Below, in pieces: positions 1 to 7,787 of a stretch of DNA of 64,000 bases (position 1 is the stretch's first letter; each line of letters begins with the position of its first letter). Made by a program: the position numbers and the translations under genes. The notes under the pieces were generated by a model, which did no database searches, was not told where the DNA came from, and was given only the letters and a program-made list of their open reading frames with translations. The DNA is from Alistipes megaguti (GTDB taxonomy: Bacteria > Bacteroidota > Bacteroidia > Bacteroidales > Rikenellaceae), in NCBI RefSeq assembly GCF_900604385.1, contig NZ_LR027382.1, positions 1,823,501 to 1,887,500 of the forward strand. Direction: 5' to 3'.

Positions 1-20
1 GAGAGCCTTTTGGACTCTCC
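1..20 (-). terminator. Probable terminator of the tRNA-Arg transcript (window edge)
   Basis: An imperfect hairpin, with GAGAG and CC paired to GG and CTCTC around a TTTT loop and one bulged base, lies just 3' of the tRNA on the minus strand. Any T tract would lie outside the window, so the call rests on stem and position only. Confidence 0.5.
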
Positions 21-28
21 TTCTTCAG

Positions 29-102
29 TGACGCCGACAGGACTCAAACCTGTAACCTTCTGATCCGTAGTCAGATGCTCTATTCAATTAAGCTACGGCG
101 CC
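29..102 (-). tRNA. tRNA-Arg (anticodon ACG)
   Basis: Read on the minus strand, this 74-base segment folds as a full cloverleaf. The acceptor stem pairs GGCGCCG with CGGCGTC (one G-T pair) and the discriminator base is A. The anticodon arm TCTGA-CTACGGA-TCAGA places ACG at positions 34-36, and the T arm is ACAGG-TTTGAGT-CCTGT. No CCA is encoded. ACG must be changed to ICG to read CGU, CGC and CGA codons; the enzyme that does this, TadA, is encoded at 60744-61190. Confidence 0.95.
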
Positions 103-120
103 TTTCCTTGATTGCGAGTG

Positions 121-152
121 CAAATGTAGGGCAAATTTCCGAACTGTGCAAA
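121..152 (-). promoter_or_regulatory. Bacteroidetes-type promoter for tRNA-Arg
   Basis: On the minus strand TTTG (149-152) and TACATTTG (121-128) are separated by 20 bases, matching the Bacteroidetes -33/-7 consensus. The -7 box ends 18 bases before the first base of the tRNA. Confidence 0.6.
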
Positions 153-297
153 TATTTCGTTGAAAAAATTTTATAAATTCTCCCTTGTTTTCTGCCTCTA
201 TCTTGCTCCTTCCAGATTGTCAGCCGATTACATTTTGACTCCGGTCTGTCCTCCGAATCGCCTTCGGGAATCTCCCGGAACTCTTTCCCGTTTCAGC

Positions 298-395
298 CGG
301 AGTGTTGAAAGTCGGCCTCCGTATGTTCCACCTCCGTGTGTACAGTCTCCCGCTTTCAGCTTCCCGTCTTCCGCCTACAGCCTTCCGCTCCTCCG
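298..395 (-). repeat. Degenerate heptamer repeat array abutting the ruvC stop codon
   Basis: Starting at the base after the ruvC stop codon, the minus strand reads as successive 7-base words: CGGAGGA, GCGGAAG, GCTGTAG, GCGGAAG, ACGGGAA, GCTGAAA, GCGGGAG, ACTGTAC, and then decays. GCGGAAG recurs exactly 14 bases apart. The words GCTGAAA and GCGGAAG also occur in the array after tkt (41746-41916). I see no gene in the rest of 103-395; the short open frames there lack codon structure and recognisable products. Confidence 0.6.
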
Positions 396-1013
396 CTATT
401 TGATCTCCCGGTCGGGGTGTTTCTTCAGAAACTGCTCCCAACTCTGCGTTCCGCCCTTCGAGGCCGCCTTTTTACTGCCTCCGAGTCCCTTGACCCGTTC
501 GTCGCCCAGGACGGCATTCAGCGGGCTGGAGGTGGCGTAATAGTGGCACAGCGCCACGGCCATGCCGTCCGTGGCATCGAGTCGTCGCGGTGGCTCGTCG
601 ATGGTCAGCAGCCGGCAGACGATCGAGGCCACCTGCTCCTTGGTGGCTGAACCGCGCCCCGTGATGGCCTGTTTGATCCGCATCGGAGCGTATTCGAAGA
701 CCTGCAGGTCACGGCTCAGCGCTGCGGCCATGGCCACCCCCTGGGCACGTCCCAGCTTGAGCATCGACTGTACGTTCTCACCGAAGAACGGCGATTCGAG
801 GGCCACCTCGCGCGGGCCGTATTCGTCCACGAGTTTGCCGACCCGGTCGAAGATATAACGCAGCTTGGCATAGGGGTCTGTGAGGCGGTGCAGGTCGATG
901 GCTCCCAGTACGACCGAGCGGATCGTACGTCCCTTGACCTCCAGCACGCCGTAACCCATGTAGTTCGTGCCGGGGTCAATGCCCATGATGCGGTATTTTT
1001 CCTGCGGTTTCAT
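396..1013 (-). CDS. ruvC: Crossover junction endodeoxyribonuclease RuvC
   Basis: This is the Holliday-junction resolvase that nicks recombination intermediates bound by RuvAB. The 205-residue product has the RNase H-like fold signature GIDPGT near the N terminus (catalytic Asp13), the second acidic residue in ALESPFF (Glu73), and the C-terminal DATDGMAVALCHY segment carrying the last two acids. I chose the ATG at 1013 because it puts the first beta strand close to the N terminus as in other family members; an ATG five codons upstream (1028) is possible. The C-terminal tail SWEQFLKKHP lies beyond the catalytic core. The heptamer array begins right after the stop. Confidence 0.96.
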   Translation of the reverse strand: MKPQEKYRIMGIDPGTNYMGYGVLEVKGRTIRSVVLGAIDLHRLTDPYAKLRYIFDRVGKLVDEYGPREVALESPFFGENVQSMLKLGRAQGVAMAAALSRDLQVFEYAPMRIKQAITGRGSATKEQVASIVCRLLTIDEPPRRLDATDGMAVALCHYYATSSPLNAVLGDERVKGLGGSKKAASKGGTQSWEQFLKKHPDREIK

Positions 1014-1100
1014 GTCTTTATGGAGCATTTCGGTGTTTTCGGTGTTTTTCAGTCACTCCGGGGCGGGACCGATGGGTGCCGTCGGGGCTGGAACGAAGAC

Positions 1101-1134
1101 GCCCCTGCAGCCGGTCAACCGGATCCGCAGGGGC
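1101..1134 (-). terminator. Hairpin between the TlpA-like gene and ruvC
   Basis: GCCCCTGC and GCAGGGGC pair around an inner CCGG/CCGG stem about 20 bases after the TlpA-like stop codon. There is no strong T tract, so it may be a weak terminator or an RNA-stabilising stem. Confidence 0.45.
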
Positions 1135-1152
1135 GCTGTCGTGACGGACTGC

Positions 1153-2208
1153 TTATTTGAGCAGTTCGGCGATCTTGTTGTAGAGCTCCTCGCCGCGCAG
1201 ATTCTTGGCGACGATCTTGCCCTCATGGTCGATCAGGAAGTTTGCCGGAATTCCCTGGATGGCGTAATCCTTGGCCGACTGGTTTTCGAATCCATCCAGC
1301 GAGCTGACATGGATCCAGTTCATCTGGTTCTCCTTGACGGCGTTGAGCCAGCTGTCGCGGTTGTTGTCGTAGGAGTATCCGAAGATCTCGAAACCCTTCT
1401 TGTGGAATTCGTCATAGGTCTGCTTCAGATAGGGGACCTCGCCCATGCAGGGACCGCACCACGAAGCCCAGAAGTCGAGCAGGATGTACTTGTTTGCGGG
1501 GTTCTCGACCACCGATTTGAGCGACAGCTCCTTGCCGTCGGCATCCTGAGCCGTTACGTCGATGAAGGGCTGACCCACGTCGGTTTTTTGTTTGGCTTGG
1601 GCGTGCGCCTTCAGATTGACGAGGACTTTGGTCTGCTGCATCTCGGGGGAGAAGAGGGCGATTTCGTCGAGCAGCTCCTTGCCCGAGAGTTCGTAGCTCA
1701 TCTGATCGGCCAGCAGCAGGGCGCCGAAGAGGTTGTTGCGGTTCTGCTCGACGGCCAGGTGGGCCAGCTCCTCATACTCCTTTTCGATGGCGGCGCGGCG
1801 CTCTTCGGTGGTCGAGCTGTCGCGGTACTCCATGATCAGGCGGTAGCCGGCATCGGCATATTCCGTGCTGGCATCATTGGCCGGGGTTCCGGTGACGCGT
1901 TTGCGCATCGGGCTGTCGGGGTCGTCGCTGATCTGGATTGTTCCGGGTTCGAGCAGCAGCATGGCGGTAAACGTGGCGTTTTCATCGCGGGCATCGCGCA
2001 GAATGGCGATCTGAGGCTCCTGAGCCTCGCCCTTGAGGCGGAAAGCGCCCTCCTTGACGGTTGCCGAGTCGAGCAGGTTCTCCTCCTGGTCGAAGAGATA
2101 GACCACGGGATTTGCTCCGTCGACCTTACCCTCGATGACATATTGGTTCTTGCTGCCGCAGCTGGCCAGCAGGGTGGCGCAGGCTGCGAAAATGAGGATT
2201 TTTTTCAT
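1153..2208 (-). CDS. TlpA-family thiol:disulfide lipoprotein with DUF4369-like N-terminal domain
   Basis: The 351-residue product starts with a lipoprotein signal peptide ending in LLASC (Cys17). Residues about 20-150 resemble the DUF4369 beta domain common in Bacteroidetes. From about residue 205 there is a thioredoxin-like AhpC/TSA fold with the motif WASWCGPC, where the CxxC pair is the redox centre, followed by the cis-Pro region GIPANFLID. It probably reduces or isomerises disulfides in the periplasm or at the membrane surface. It sits 6 bases downstream of lpxD on the same strand, so the two are likely co-transcribed. The specific substrate cannot be read from the sequence. Confidence 0.9.
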   Translation of the reverse strand: MKKILIFAACATLLASCGSKNQYVIEGKVDGANPVVYLFDQEENLLDSATVKEGAFRLKGEAQEPQIAILRDARDENATFTAMLLLEPGTIQISDDPDSPMRKRVTGTPANDASTEYADAGYRLIMEYRDSSTTEERRAAIEKEYEELAHLAVEQNRNNLFGALLLADQMSYELSGKELLDEIALFSPEMQQTKVLVNLKAHAQAKQKTDVGQPFIDVTAQDADGKELSLKSVVENPANKYILLDFWASWCGPCMGEVPYLKQTYDEFHKKGFEIFGYSYDNNRDSWLNAVKENQMNWIHVSSLDGFENQSAKDYAIQGIPANFLIDHEGKIVAKNLRGEELYNKIAELLK

Positions 2209-2214
2209 GGTTTC

Positions 2215-3249
2215 CTATTTTTGGAGTTCTTTGAGTTGTTTTTCGAGTTCGTTGACGCGCCGGGCGAGTTCCGGCAGGTCCTTGAAAACGGCCGACGAGC
2301 GATGATATTGCATGCCGGGCAGGGCAGGATATCCCAGACGGATCTCGCCGTCGGGGACATTCTTGTCGATACCGCTCTTCGAGCCGACCTTCACCCGGTT
2401 TCCGATCGTCACGTGGTCGGCGATGCCGACCTGTCCGGCCAGGAAGCAGTTGTGACCGACCTTCGAGGTGCCGGCGATGCCGGTCTGGGCCGACGAGACG
2501 GTATTCTCGCCGATCTCGACGTTGTGGCCGATCTGGATCAGGTTGTCGAGTTTCACGCCGCGGCGGATGATCGTCGAGTCGGTCTTTGCGCGGTCGATGC
2601 AGGTGTTGGCTCCGATCTCGACGTGGTCCTCGATGACGACGTTGCCCAGCTGGGGGATCTTGTCGAAGCCGCCCTCGGCATTGGGCATGAATCCGAAGCC
2701 GTCGGCACCGATGACGGCCCCGGCATGGAGGATGCAGTCGGCGCCCACCGAGCAGCCTTCGTAGATCTTCACGCCGGGATAGAGCGTCGTGCCCTCGCCG
2801 ACGGTGACGCCGGCACCGACGTAGACCTGGGGATAGATCTGACACCCCTTACCGATCCGGGCGCCCTCTTCGATGACCGCGAAGTCACCGACGTAGCACT
2901 CTTCGCCGACCGTGGCCTTTTCGGAGATCGAGGCGCGGGGGCTGATCCCCTTACGGCGGGGTTTTGCGGCGTTGTACATTTCGAGCAGTTTCACGACGCA
3001 GGCGGCGGCGTTGTCGACCTTGACCAGGGTGGCGGCCACGGGCTGCGAGGGTTCGAACGAGCGGTCGACCAGCACGATCGAGGCCTGTGTGGTGTAGAGC
3101 CAGGGTTCGTATTTGGGATTGGTCAGATAGGTCAGCGATCCGGCTTTACCAGCCTCGATCGAGGAGACGGTGTGCACCGCGGCGTTTTTGTCGCCCACGA
3201 CATCGCCGCCCAGAAAGCCGGCGATCATTTCGGCCGTAAATTCCATCAT
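2215..3249 (-). CDS. lpxD: UDP-3-O-(3-hydroxyacyl)glucosamine N-acyltransferase LpxD
   Basis: This enzyme adds the N-linked hydroxyacyl chain in lipid A biosynthesis. The 344-residue product has the N-terminal uridine-binding domain (about 1-105) followed by a left-handed beta helix of hexapeptide repeats (about 110-310). The catalytic His lies in QIGHNVEIG, and GADGFGFMP is the conserved family signature. A C-terminal helix, RRVNELEKQLKELQK, trimerises the protein. Length and domain order are normal. It lies between coaD upstream and the TlpA-like gene downstream with very short gaps, suggesting one transcript. Confidence 0.96.
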   Translation of the reverse strand: MMEFTAEMIAGFLGGDVVGDKNAAVHTVSSIEAGKAGSLTYLTNPKYEPWLYTTQASIVLVDRSFEPSQPVAATLVKVDNAAACVVKLLEMYNAAKPRRKGISPRASISEKATVGEECYVGDFAVIEEGARIGKGCQIYPQVYVGAGVTVGEGTTLYPGVKIYEGCSVGADCILHAGAVIGADGFGFMPNAEGGFDKIPQLGNVVIEDHVEIGANTCIDRAKTDSTIIRRGVKLDNLIQIGHNVEIGENTVSSAQTGIAGTSKVGHNCFLAGQVGIADHVTIGNRVKVGSKSGIDKNVPDGEIRLGYPALPGMQYHRSSAVFKDLPELARRVNELEKQLKELQK

Positions 3250-3262
3250 AATCGGGATATTG

Positions 3263-3733
3263 TTAGAGGTATTGGTTGATATCGATTCCCTGAGGGAGGA
3301 ACTCCTCGACGGTGCGTCCGAAGGAGAGGACCTCGCGGACGGTCGACGAGGAGATGTCGGCCACGGGGGCCGGCGTGAAGAGCATGACGGTGGTCAGAGC
3401 CGGGTAGATGCGGTGGTTGGTGGCCTCCATCGTGCGTTCGTACTCGAAGTCGGTGGTGTTCCTTACGCCGCGGATGATGGCGCAGGCGCCGACCTCTTCG
3501 GCGAACTGACCGGTCAGTCCGGTGTAGATCCGGGCCTCGACGCGAGGTTCGTGACGGTAGACGTCGTCGATCAGGCGTTTGCGGTTCTCGACGGTCAGCA
3601 GGCCGCATTTGGCGGTGTTGTTGCCGATGCCGATCACCACGCGGTCGAAGAGATTCAGCGCCTCGTCGACCAGCGCGGCGTGACCGCGGGTGAAGGGGTC
3701 GAACGACCCCGGGAATATTGCAGTGCGCTCCAT
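3263..3733 (-). CDS. coaD: Phosphopantetheine adenylyltransferase CoaD
   Basis: CoaD transfers AMP to 4'-phosphopantetheine, the penultimate step of coenzyme A synthesis. The 156-residue product opens with ERTAIFPGSFDPFTRGH, which contains the nucleotidyltransferase T/SxGH motif, and has the second signature ISSSTVRE near residue 127. The open frame extends 30 codons further upstream, but that stretch is unrelated to the family and a TACCTTTG promoter box lies at 3740-3747, so the ATG at 3733 is the start. The box is only six bases from this ATG, which predicts an mRNA with almost no leader. Confidence 0.96.
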   Translation of the reverse strand: MERTAIFPGSFDPFTRGHAALVDEALNLFDRVVIGIGNNTAKCGLLTVENRKRLIDDVYRHEPRVEARIYTGLTGQFAEEVGACAIIRGVRNTTDFEYERTMEATNHRIYPALTTVMLFTPAPVADISSSTVREVLSFGRTVEEFLPQGIDINQYL

Positions 3734-3739
3734 ATTCGG

Positions 3740-3747
3740 CAAAGGTA
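3740..3747 (-). promoter_or_regulatory. -7 promoter box of coaD (near-leaderless)
   Basis: TACCTTTG on the minus strand fits TAnnTTTG and ends six bases before the coaD ATG. The same spacing is seen at murB (8802-8809). Confidence 0.55.
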
Positions 3748-3892
3748 GAAAAAAAACGCAAACCGCGTACGTTTTCGGTGTTTTATTCGCGGTTTCGGAT
3801 CCGGACGGCGTGCCGGCGTACATCGCGGAGAGGGTTTCAGGACGGGCGGTGCGGCCGGCCGGGCCGGTGGGTCCGGTGACCGGTTGCGGCGG

Positions 3893-4507
3893 TCAGCGTT
3901 CGATCCGGATGTATTCCGTGTAGACGATTCGCGTGTGGGGGTTCTGCGAGACGATCTCCTGCCGCAGGGCCTTGGTGCCCCAGCGGATGAAGAGGAAACG
4001 GTGGGGGATGCGGTGGATGATCTGGCGCAGGGTGTCGACGCTGTGGATGCGGCAGTGGACCGAATCGCGGCGGATGATCCCCTCGATGCGGACCCAGGGG
4101 TCGCTCCAGCGGAAGGAGTGCAGCGTGTCGAGCCGCGTCCCGAAGCTTCGGGAGAGGATCTCGGAGGTGTCGCGCCGCACGATGAGCGAGTCCCGCAGCG
4201 GGGTGCGGATTTCGAGCGTCGACGCGGTGGCGGTCCGGGCCGAGGCTTCGAGCCGACGGAGCCGGATGCCCAGCCGTCGGATCTCTTCGGCATCTTCGGC
4301 CCGCAGCCGTTCGAATTCGGCGCAGCGCAGCCGGAGCACCTGTGCCGAGGCGGCCTCTTCGCCGGCCTGCGTGCGGTAGAGGGTGATTTCGGAGGCCAGC
4401 GCCTCCTGATTCCGGGCCAGACGTTGATTCTCGCCGTGGTAATGGCGCCATACGACCATCAACGCAGCCGTGACCGCCACGGCATAGAGCATGAGGTATT
4501 TTTTCAT
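3893..4507 (-). CDS. Hypothetical membrane-anchored coiled-coil protein
   Basis: The product of about 204 residues has one N-terminal membrane segment (LMLYAVAVTAALMVVW) followed by an Arg/Glu/Ala-rich stretch of about 70 residues with heptad character, predicted to be a coiled coil. The C-terminal half is basic and rich in beta-forming residues. I know no function; it resembles small anchored proteins (DUF6549-like) found in Bacteroidales genomes, but this is a weak resemblance. The ATG at 4507 is preferred because the hydrophobic segment then follows directly; an ATG at 4528 would add seven residues. No promoter box stands out. Confidence 0.7.
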   Translation of the reverse strand: MKKYLMLYAVAVTAALMVVWRHYHGENQRLARNQEALASEITLYRTQAGEEAASAQVLRLRCAEFERLRAEDAEEIRRLGIRLRRLEASARTATASTLEIRTPLRDSLIVRRDTSEILSRSFGTRLDTLHSFRWSDPWVRIEGIIRRDSVHCRIHSVDTLRQIIHRIPHRFLFIRWGTKALRQEIVSQNPHTRIVYTEYIRIER

Positions 4508-4667
4508 GGATTGACGGGTTTGGTTCAACGCGCAAGATAGGTCGTCGGCCGGCGTTTCGGTTTCCAGATTTTTTGGAAACGGCCCTCCCCGGGGCGGGAT
4601 CGTGCCTATGCCGGCGTGCCGGGTTCCGATTCCCTCTCCGCTGCCCCCTCCTCTGCTGGCCCCTCCG

Positions 4668-5369
4668 CTATTCCAGCGCCGCGGCGATTCGTTCGGCCAG
4701 AAAGGTCATCAGCGGCACTCCGTTGCAGCGCGAGAGGGAGGTGATGCCGCGATGGTCCGTAAAGAAGAGTTCCTCGATGCGGGACAGATCCCCGAGCCCG
4801 AACTCCTCCTTGCGCAGCTCCATCCCGGCCCGGCGGACGGCCTCCCGGGTGATTGAGCGCTCGACACTCTCCGGTCCCGGCGCTTCGAGTACCGTGCGAC
4901 CTGCGACGGCGAAGAGCGGGGCCCCCTCGGCCTCGCGGAAGTGCCCCTCGGCATCGCAGCGGATGGCTGCCTCCGCCCCCTGGCGTTCGGCCGCCCGGCG
5001 GGCCAGCAGCGTGGCCACTTCATGGGCCGAGGTGGGGGCCTCGGTCAGCGGCAGGTCGTAACGCAGCGCGACGGCTGCGGGTTGCACGCTGCGGTAGCCG
5101 TAGCCGTCGTAGTAGGAGATGCCGGCCGGCAGCAGCCGCTCCGAACCGTCGGCCAGCAGCTCGAGGCGGATAAATCCCGAGACCTCGGTCGGGTAGTGCT
5201 CCTCCCGGGCGCGGCGTTCGATCCGCCGTTGAAGCGCCTCGGCGGCGGAGGGGTACGGACGCCCGAACCATTCGCGCGAAAGGGCATCGAGCGTCGCCGC
5301 ATGTTCGGCGACGTGGCGGGCCCGGCCGCGGGCCAGGTGAATGGTCTGATAGAGATAGAGGTCGGTCAC
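4668..5369 (-). CDS. Class IV aminotransferase / aminodeoxychorismate lyase-like protein lacking the PLP lysine
   Basis: The 233-residue product has the class IV PLP fold pattern: an N-terminal strand with RARHVAEH, a central EAAIRCDAEGHFREAEGAPLF block that matches the DEAL..D..G.v.E...NLF block of PabC and BCAT enzymes, and a C-terminal FFTDHRGITSLSRCNGVPL block. The start is a GTG at 5369 that overlaps the holA stop by four bases. By manual alignment with E. coli PabC, the Schiff-base lysine position is Thr113, and the only lysine in the whole protein (in MELRKEEFGL) lies elsewhere. It may be an inactive or repurposed relative. Strict translational coupling with holA suggests it is expressed. 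Confidence 0.8.
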   Translation of the reverse strand: MTDLYLYQTIHLARGRARHVAEHAATLDALSREWFGRPYPSAAEALQRRIERRAREEHYPTEVSGFIRLELLADGSERLLPAGISYYDGYGYRSVQPAAVALRYDLPLTEAPTSAHEVATLLARRAAERQGAEAAIRCDAEGHFREAEGAPLFAVAGRTVLEAPGPESVERSITREAVRRAGMELRKEEFGLGDLSRIEELFFTDHRGITSLSRCNGVPLMTFLAERIAAALE

Positions 5370-6436
5370 TGGAGGAAGATTTTCAGCAGCAGTTCGCGCA
5401 GCAGCTCGCCGTCCGACGCACCGCCCGATCCGAGTCCCTTGCTTTTGGCGTCGTATTCGCGCAGCAGCCCCAGAATCTGGAAGACCTTGCGATTGTCCCA
5501 CCGGGAGGCGTTCTGCTTGATTTCGCCCAGAATGAAGGTGTTGCTCTTGCGCAGGATGCGCATCAGCTCCTGATCCGAGGGAAAGGGCTTGTTGCGGTGG
5601 CGCGTAAGCCAGCGCAGGTAGTTCACCACGAAGAGGTCGCGGAACTGGTTGAAGAGAGCCATGACGGTCAGCAGCAACGGATTCTCCTTCGGGTTGCGGG
5701 CGAAGTGGTCGGCGATCATCAGGGCGCGGTTCATGTCGCGCGTAACGACGGCCTTGCACAACTCGAAGTTGTTGAAATCCTTCGAGATGCCGATATTGGC
5801 CTCGATGTCGCGGTCCGTGATGCGCTTCGTTCCTTCGGGGAGCGAGACGGTGAGTTTCTGCAGTTCGTTGGCGATCTTCGAGATGTCGGTTCCGAGGTGG
5901 TCGGTGAGCATCGAGAGGGCCTTCGGGTCGATCTCCAGGCCGCGGCGTCGGATGAACTGCTGGAGCCACGAGGCGATCTCGTAGTCGCGCGGGCGGACCG
6001 ATTCGAGCACCACGCCGTTGGCGGCACATCCCTTGTAGAAGGCCGATCGCTTGTCGACGCTCTTCTCCTTGTGGCAGATGACGAGGATGGTCGTGGGCGA
6101 GGGTTTCTGGGTGTAGAGCGAGAGTCGGTCGATTCCCTTGAGCTGCTGGGCCTCCTTGACGATGACCACCTCGTACTGCCCCATCATCGGCATTTGTCGG
6201 CAGAGGTTGACGATCTGCCCGGCGTCCGAATCGCGGCCGTAGACGGTGATCTGGTTGAAGGCGCGGGCGGCCTCGTCGAGGATCGACGCGGCCAGCCGGT
6301 CAGCGATCCGGTCGATGAAGTAGCTCTCCTCGCCCATGAGCAGATAGATGCCCGCAAAGCGTCGGGCGGCGATATCGCCCATGATCCGCTCGAAGTCGGC
6401 CACGGAGTCCTTGAATTTCAGCGTCGTTTTGGCCAT
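5366..6436 (-). CDS. holA: DNA polymerase III subunit delta (HolA)
   Basis: HolA is the clamp-loader subunit that opens the sliding clamp. The 356-residue product has the N-terminal Rossmann-like domain with YLLMGEESYFIDRIAD (nucleotide-binding-like motif in a non-ATPase subunit), the central helical lid, and the C-terminal collar domain with NPLLLTVMALFNQFRDLFVV. Length is typical. It follows tilS with a one-base gap and overlaps the class IV aminotransferase-like gene by four bases, so tilS, holA and that gene probably form one transcript. Confidence 0.94.
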   Translation of the reverse strand: MAKTTLKFKDSVADFERIMGDIAARRFAGIYLLMGEESYFIDRIADRLAASILDEAARAFNQITVYGRDSDAGQIVNLCRQMPMMGQYEVVIVKEAQQLKGIDRLSLYTQKPSPTTILVICHKEKSVDKRSAFYKGCAANGVVLESVRPRDYEIASWLQQFIRRRGLEIDPKALSMLTDHLGTDISKIANELQKLTVSLPEGTKRITDRDIEANIGISKDFNNFELCKAVVTRDMNRALMIADHFARNPKENPLLLTVMALFNQFRDLFVVNYLRWLTRHRNKPFPSDQELMRILRKSNTFILGEIKQNASRWDNRKVFQILGLLREYDAKSKGLGSGGASDGELLRELLLKIFLQ

Positions 6437-6437
6437 T

Positions 6438-7781
6438 TCAGACGATCTCTTTGGTGATTCGCAACACGTTTTCGGTGGTGGAGGTCAGCCGGTAGCGGTC
6501 GTCGATGCGCCGGCCGACGAGCCAAACGATGTCGTCGCCCGAGAGCAGGACGAACTGCCGCTGCTTTTCGGGCAGCGAGACCTTGGCATCGATCAGAAAG
6601 TCGCTGACCTTCTTGCGGCCGCTCATGCCGAAGGGGATAAACCAGTCGCCCTCCTTCCAGCGGCGCAGCGTGAGGGGGAATTGCAGGCGGTCGGCGTCGA
6701 GCTGGGCGATCTGCTCGGGGACGCCGAAGTTCTTGATCGTGTCGATGTCGCAGTATTCGAAGTAGAGGACGGCATTTCCGCAGTAGCTTCGCTGCGTGCC
6801 CTTCGGGACGCTCACCAGACAGGGATCTTCCGGGGCGATCGGCGAGACGAGGATGCGTCCGCGGTCGATCGTGGCCACATGGTCGCGGGCGTAGAAGCGG
6901 CGGCCGGTTGCGCCCTGCTCGAGGGCGTGGCACAGCGAGTCGATGACGTCGCCCTTGAATCCGTAGGCCGAGTTGAGCAGTTCGTAGATGACGAATTCGT
7001 GCGGGAAGGCGGGGTCGATGCGGTCGAGATGGATCGTGTCGATGCCCGCGTCGGAGGTGACGGCCAGGGCGCGGATGCGTTCGATGCCGTGGTTGATGAA
7101 GAGCTGGGCGTCGGTCAGACGGGCCAGGTTGCGGCACATCAGACTCGTGAACTTGGGGTTGATCTCGCGGATGCGGGGGATCAGCCCGAGGCGGATCTTG
7201 TTGCGCAGGTACTTGGTCGAGCGATTCGACGAATCCTCGCGGTAGGGAATGTGGTTGGCGGCGGCATACTCGAGGATCTCGCGTCGCGAGGCGAAGAGCA
7301 GCGGGCGGATGACCTTTCCGACCTGTGTCGAGATGCCGGTCAGGCCGCGCAGGCCGGTACCGCGCAGCAGGTTGATGAAGAAGGTCTCGATCGAGTCGTC
7401 GGCATGGTGGGCGATGGCCACGACCGTATAGCCCTCCTGTCGGCTCAGTTCGTCGAACCAGGCGTAGCGGAGCCGCCGGGCGGCCATCTCCATCGACTCG
7501 CCGGTGCGCTCCATCTCGGCGGCGGTTTCGAATCGCCGGTTGTAGCACGGAACGCCGTATTTGGCGGCCTCCTTCTGGACGAGCACCTCGTCCTCGTCGC
7601 TTTCGGCGCCGCGCAGCTGGAAGTTGCAGTGGGCGACCCCGACCGTGTACCCGCAGCGGACGAAGAGCGAGAGCATGACCATCGAGTCGACGCCGCCCGA
7701 GACGGTCAGCAGGATGCGGTCGTCGTGCGTGGCGAGGTTGTTCTCGTCGATGTAGTGTTGAAAAGCTTCAATCAGTGCCAT
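6438..7781 (-). CDS. tilS: tRNA(Ile)-lysidine synthase TilS
   Basis: TilS converts C34 of the CAU tRNA-Ile to lysidine so that it reads AUA. The 447-residue product has the N-terminal PP-loop ATPase motif LTVSGGVDSMVML (about residues 24-36), the conserved VAHCNFQLRGAESDEDE segment, and IAHHADDSIETFFINLLRGTGL. The C-terminal domain (about 360-447) with FIPFGMSGRKKVSDFLID matches the TilS tRNA-binding domain. It lies six bases downstream of murB and one base before holA, all on the minus strand. Confidence 0.96.
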   Translation of the reverse strand: MALIEAFQHYIDENNLATHDDRILLTVSGGVDSMVMLSLFVRCGYTVGVAHCNFQLRGAESDEDEVLVQKEAAKYGVPCYNRRFETAAEMERTGESMEMAARRLRYAWFDELSRQEGYTVVAIAHHADDSIETFFINLLRGTGLRGLTGISTQVGKVIRPLLFASRREILEYAAANHIPYREDSSNRSTKYLRNKIRLGLIPRIREINPKFTSLMCRNLARLTDAQLFINHGIERIRALAVTSDAGIDTIHLDRIDPAFPHEFVIYELLNSAYGFKGDVIDSLCHALEQGATGRRFYARDHVATIDRGRILVSPIAPEDPCLVSVPKGTQRSYCGNAVLYFEYCDIDTIKNFGVPEQIAQLDADRLQFPLTLRRWKEGDWFIPFGMSGRKKVSDFLIDAKVSLPEKQRQFVLLSGDDIVWLVGRRIDDRYRLTSTTENVLRITKEIV

Positions 7782-7787
7782 GACTCC

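Noticed and set aside
967..3279. 770-codon open frame on the plus strand across the TlpA-like and lpxD genes
   Set aside because: Antisense shadow of two clear minus-strand genes.
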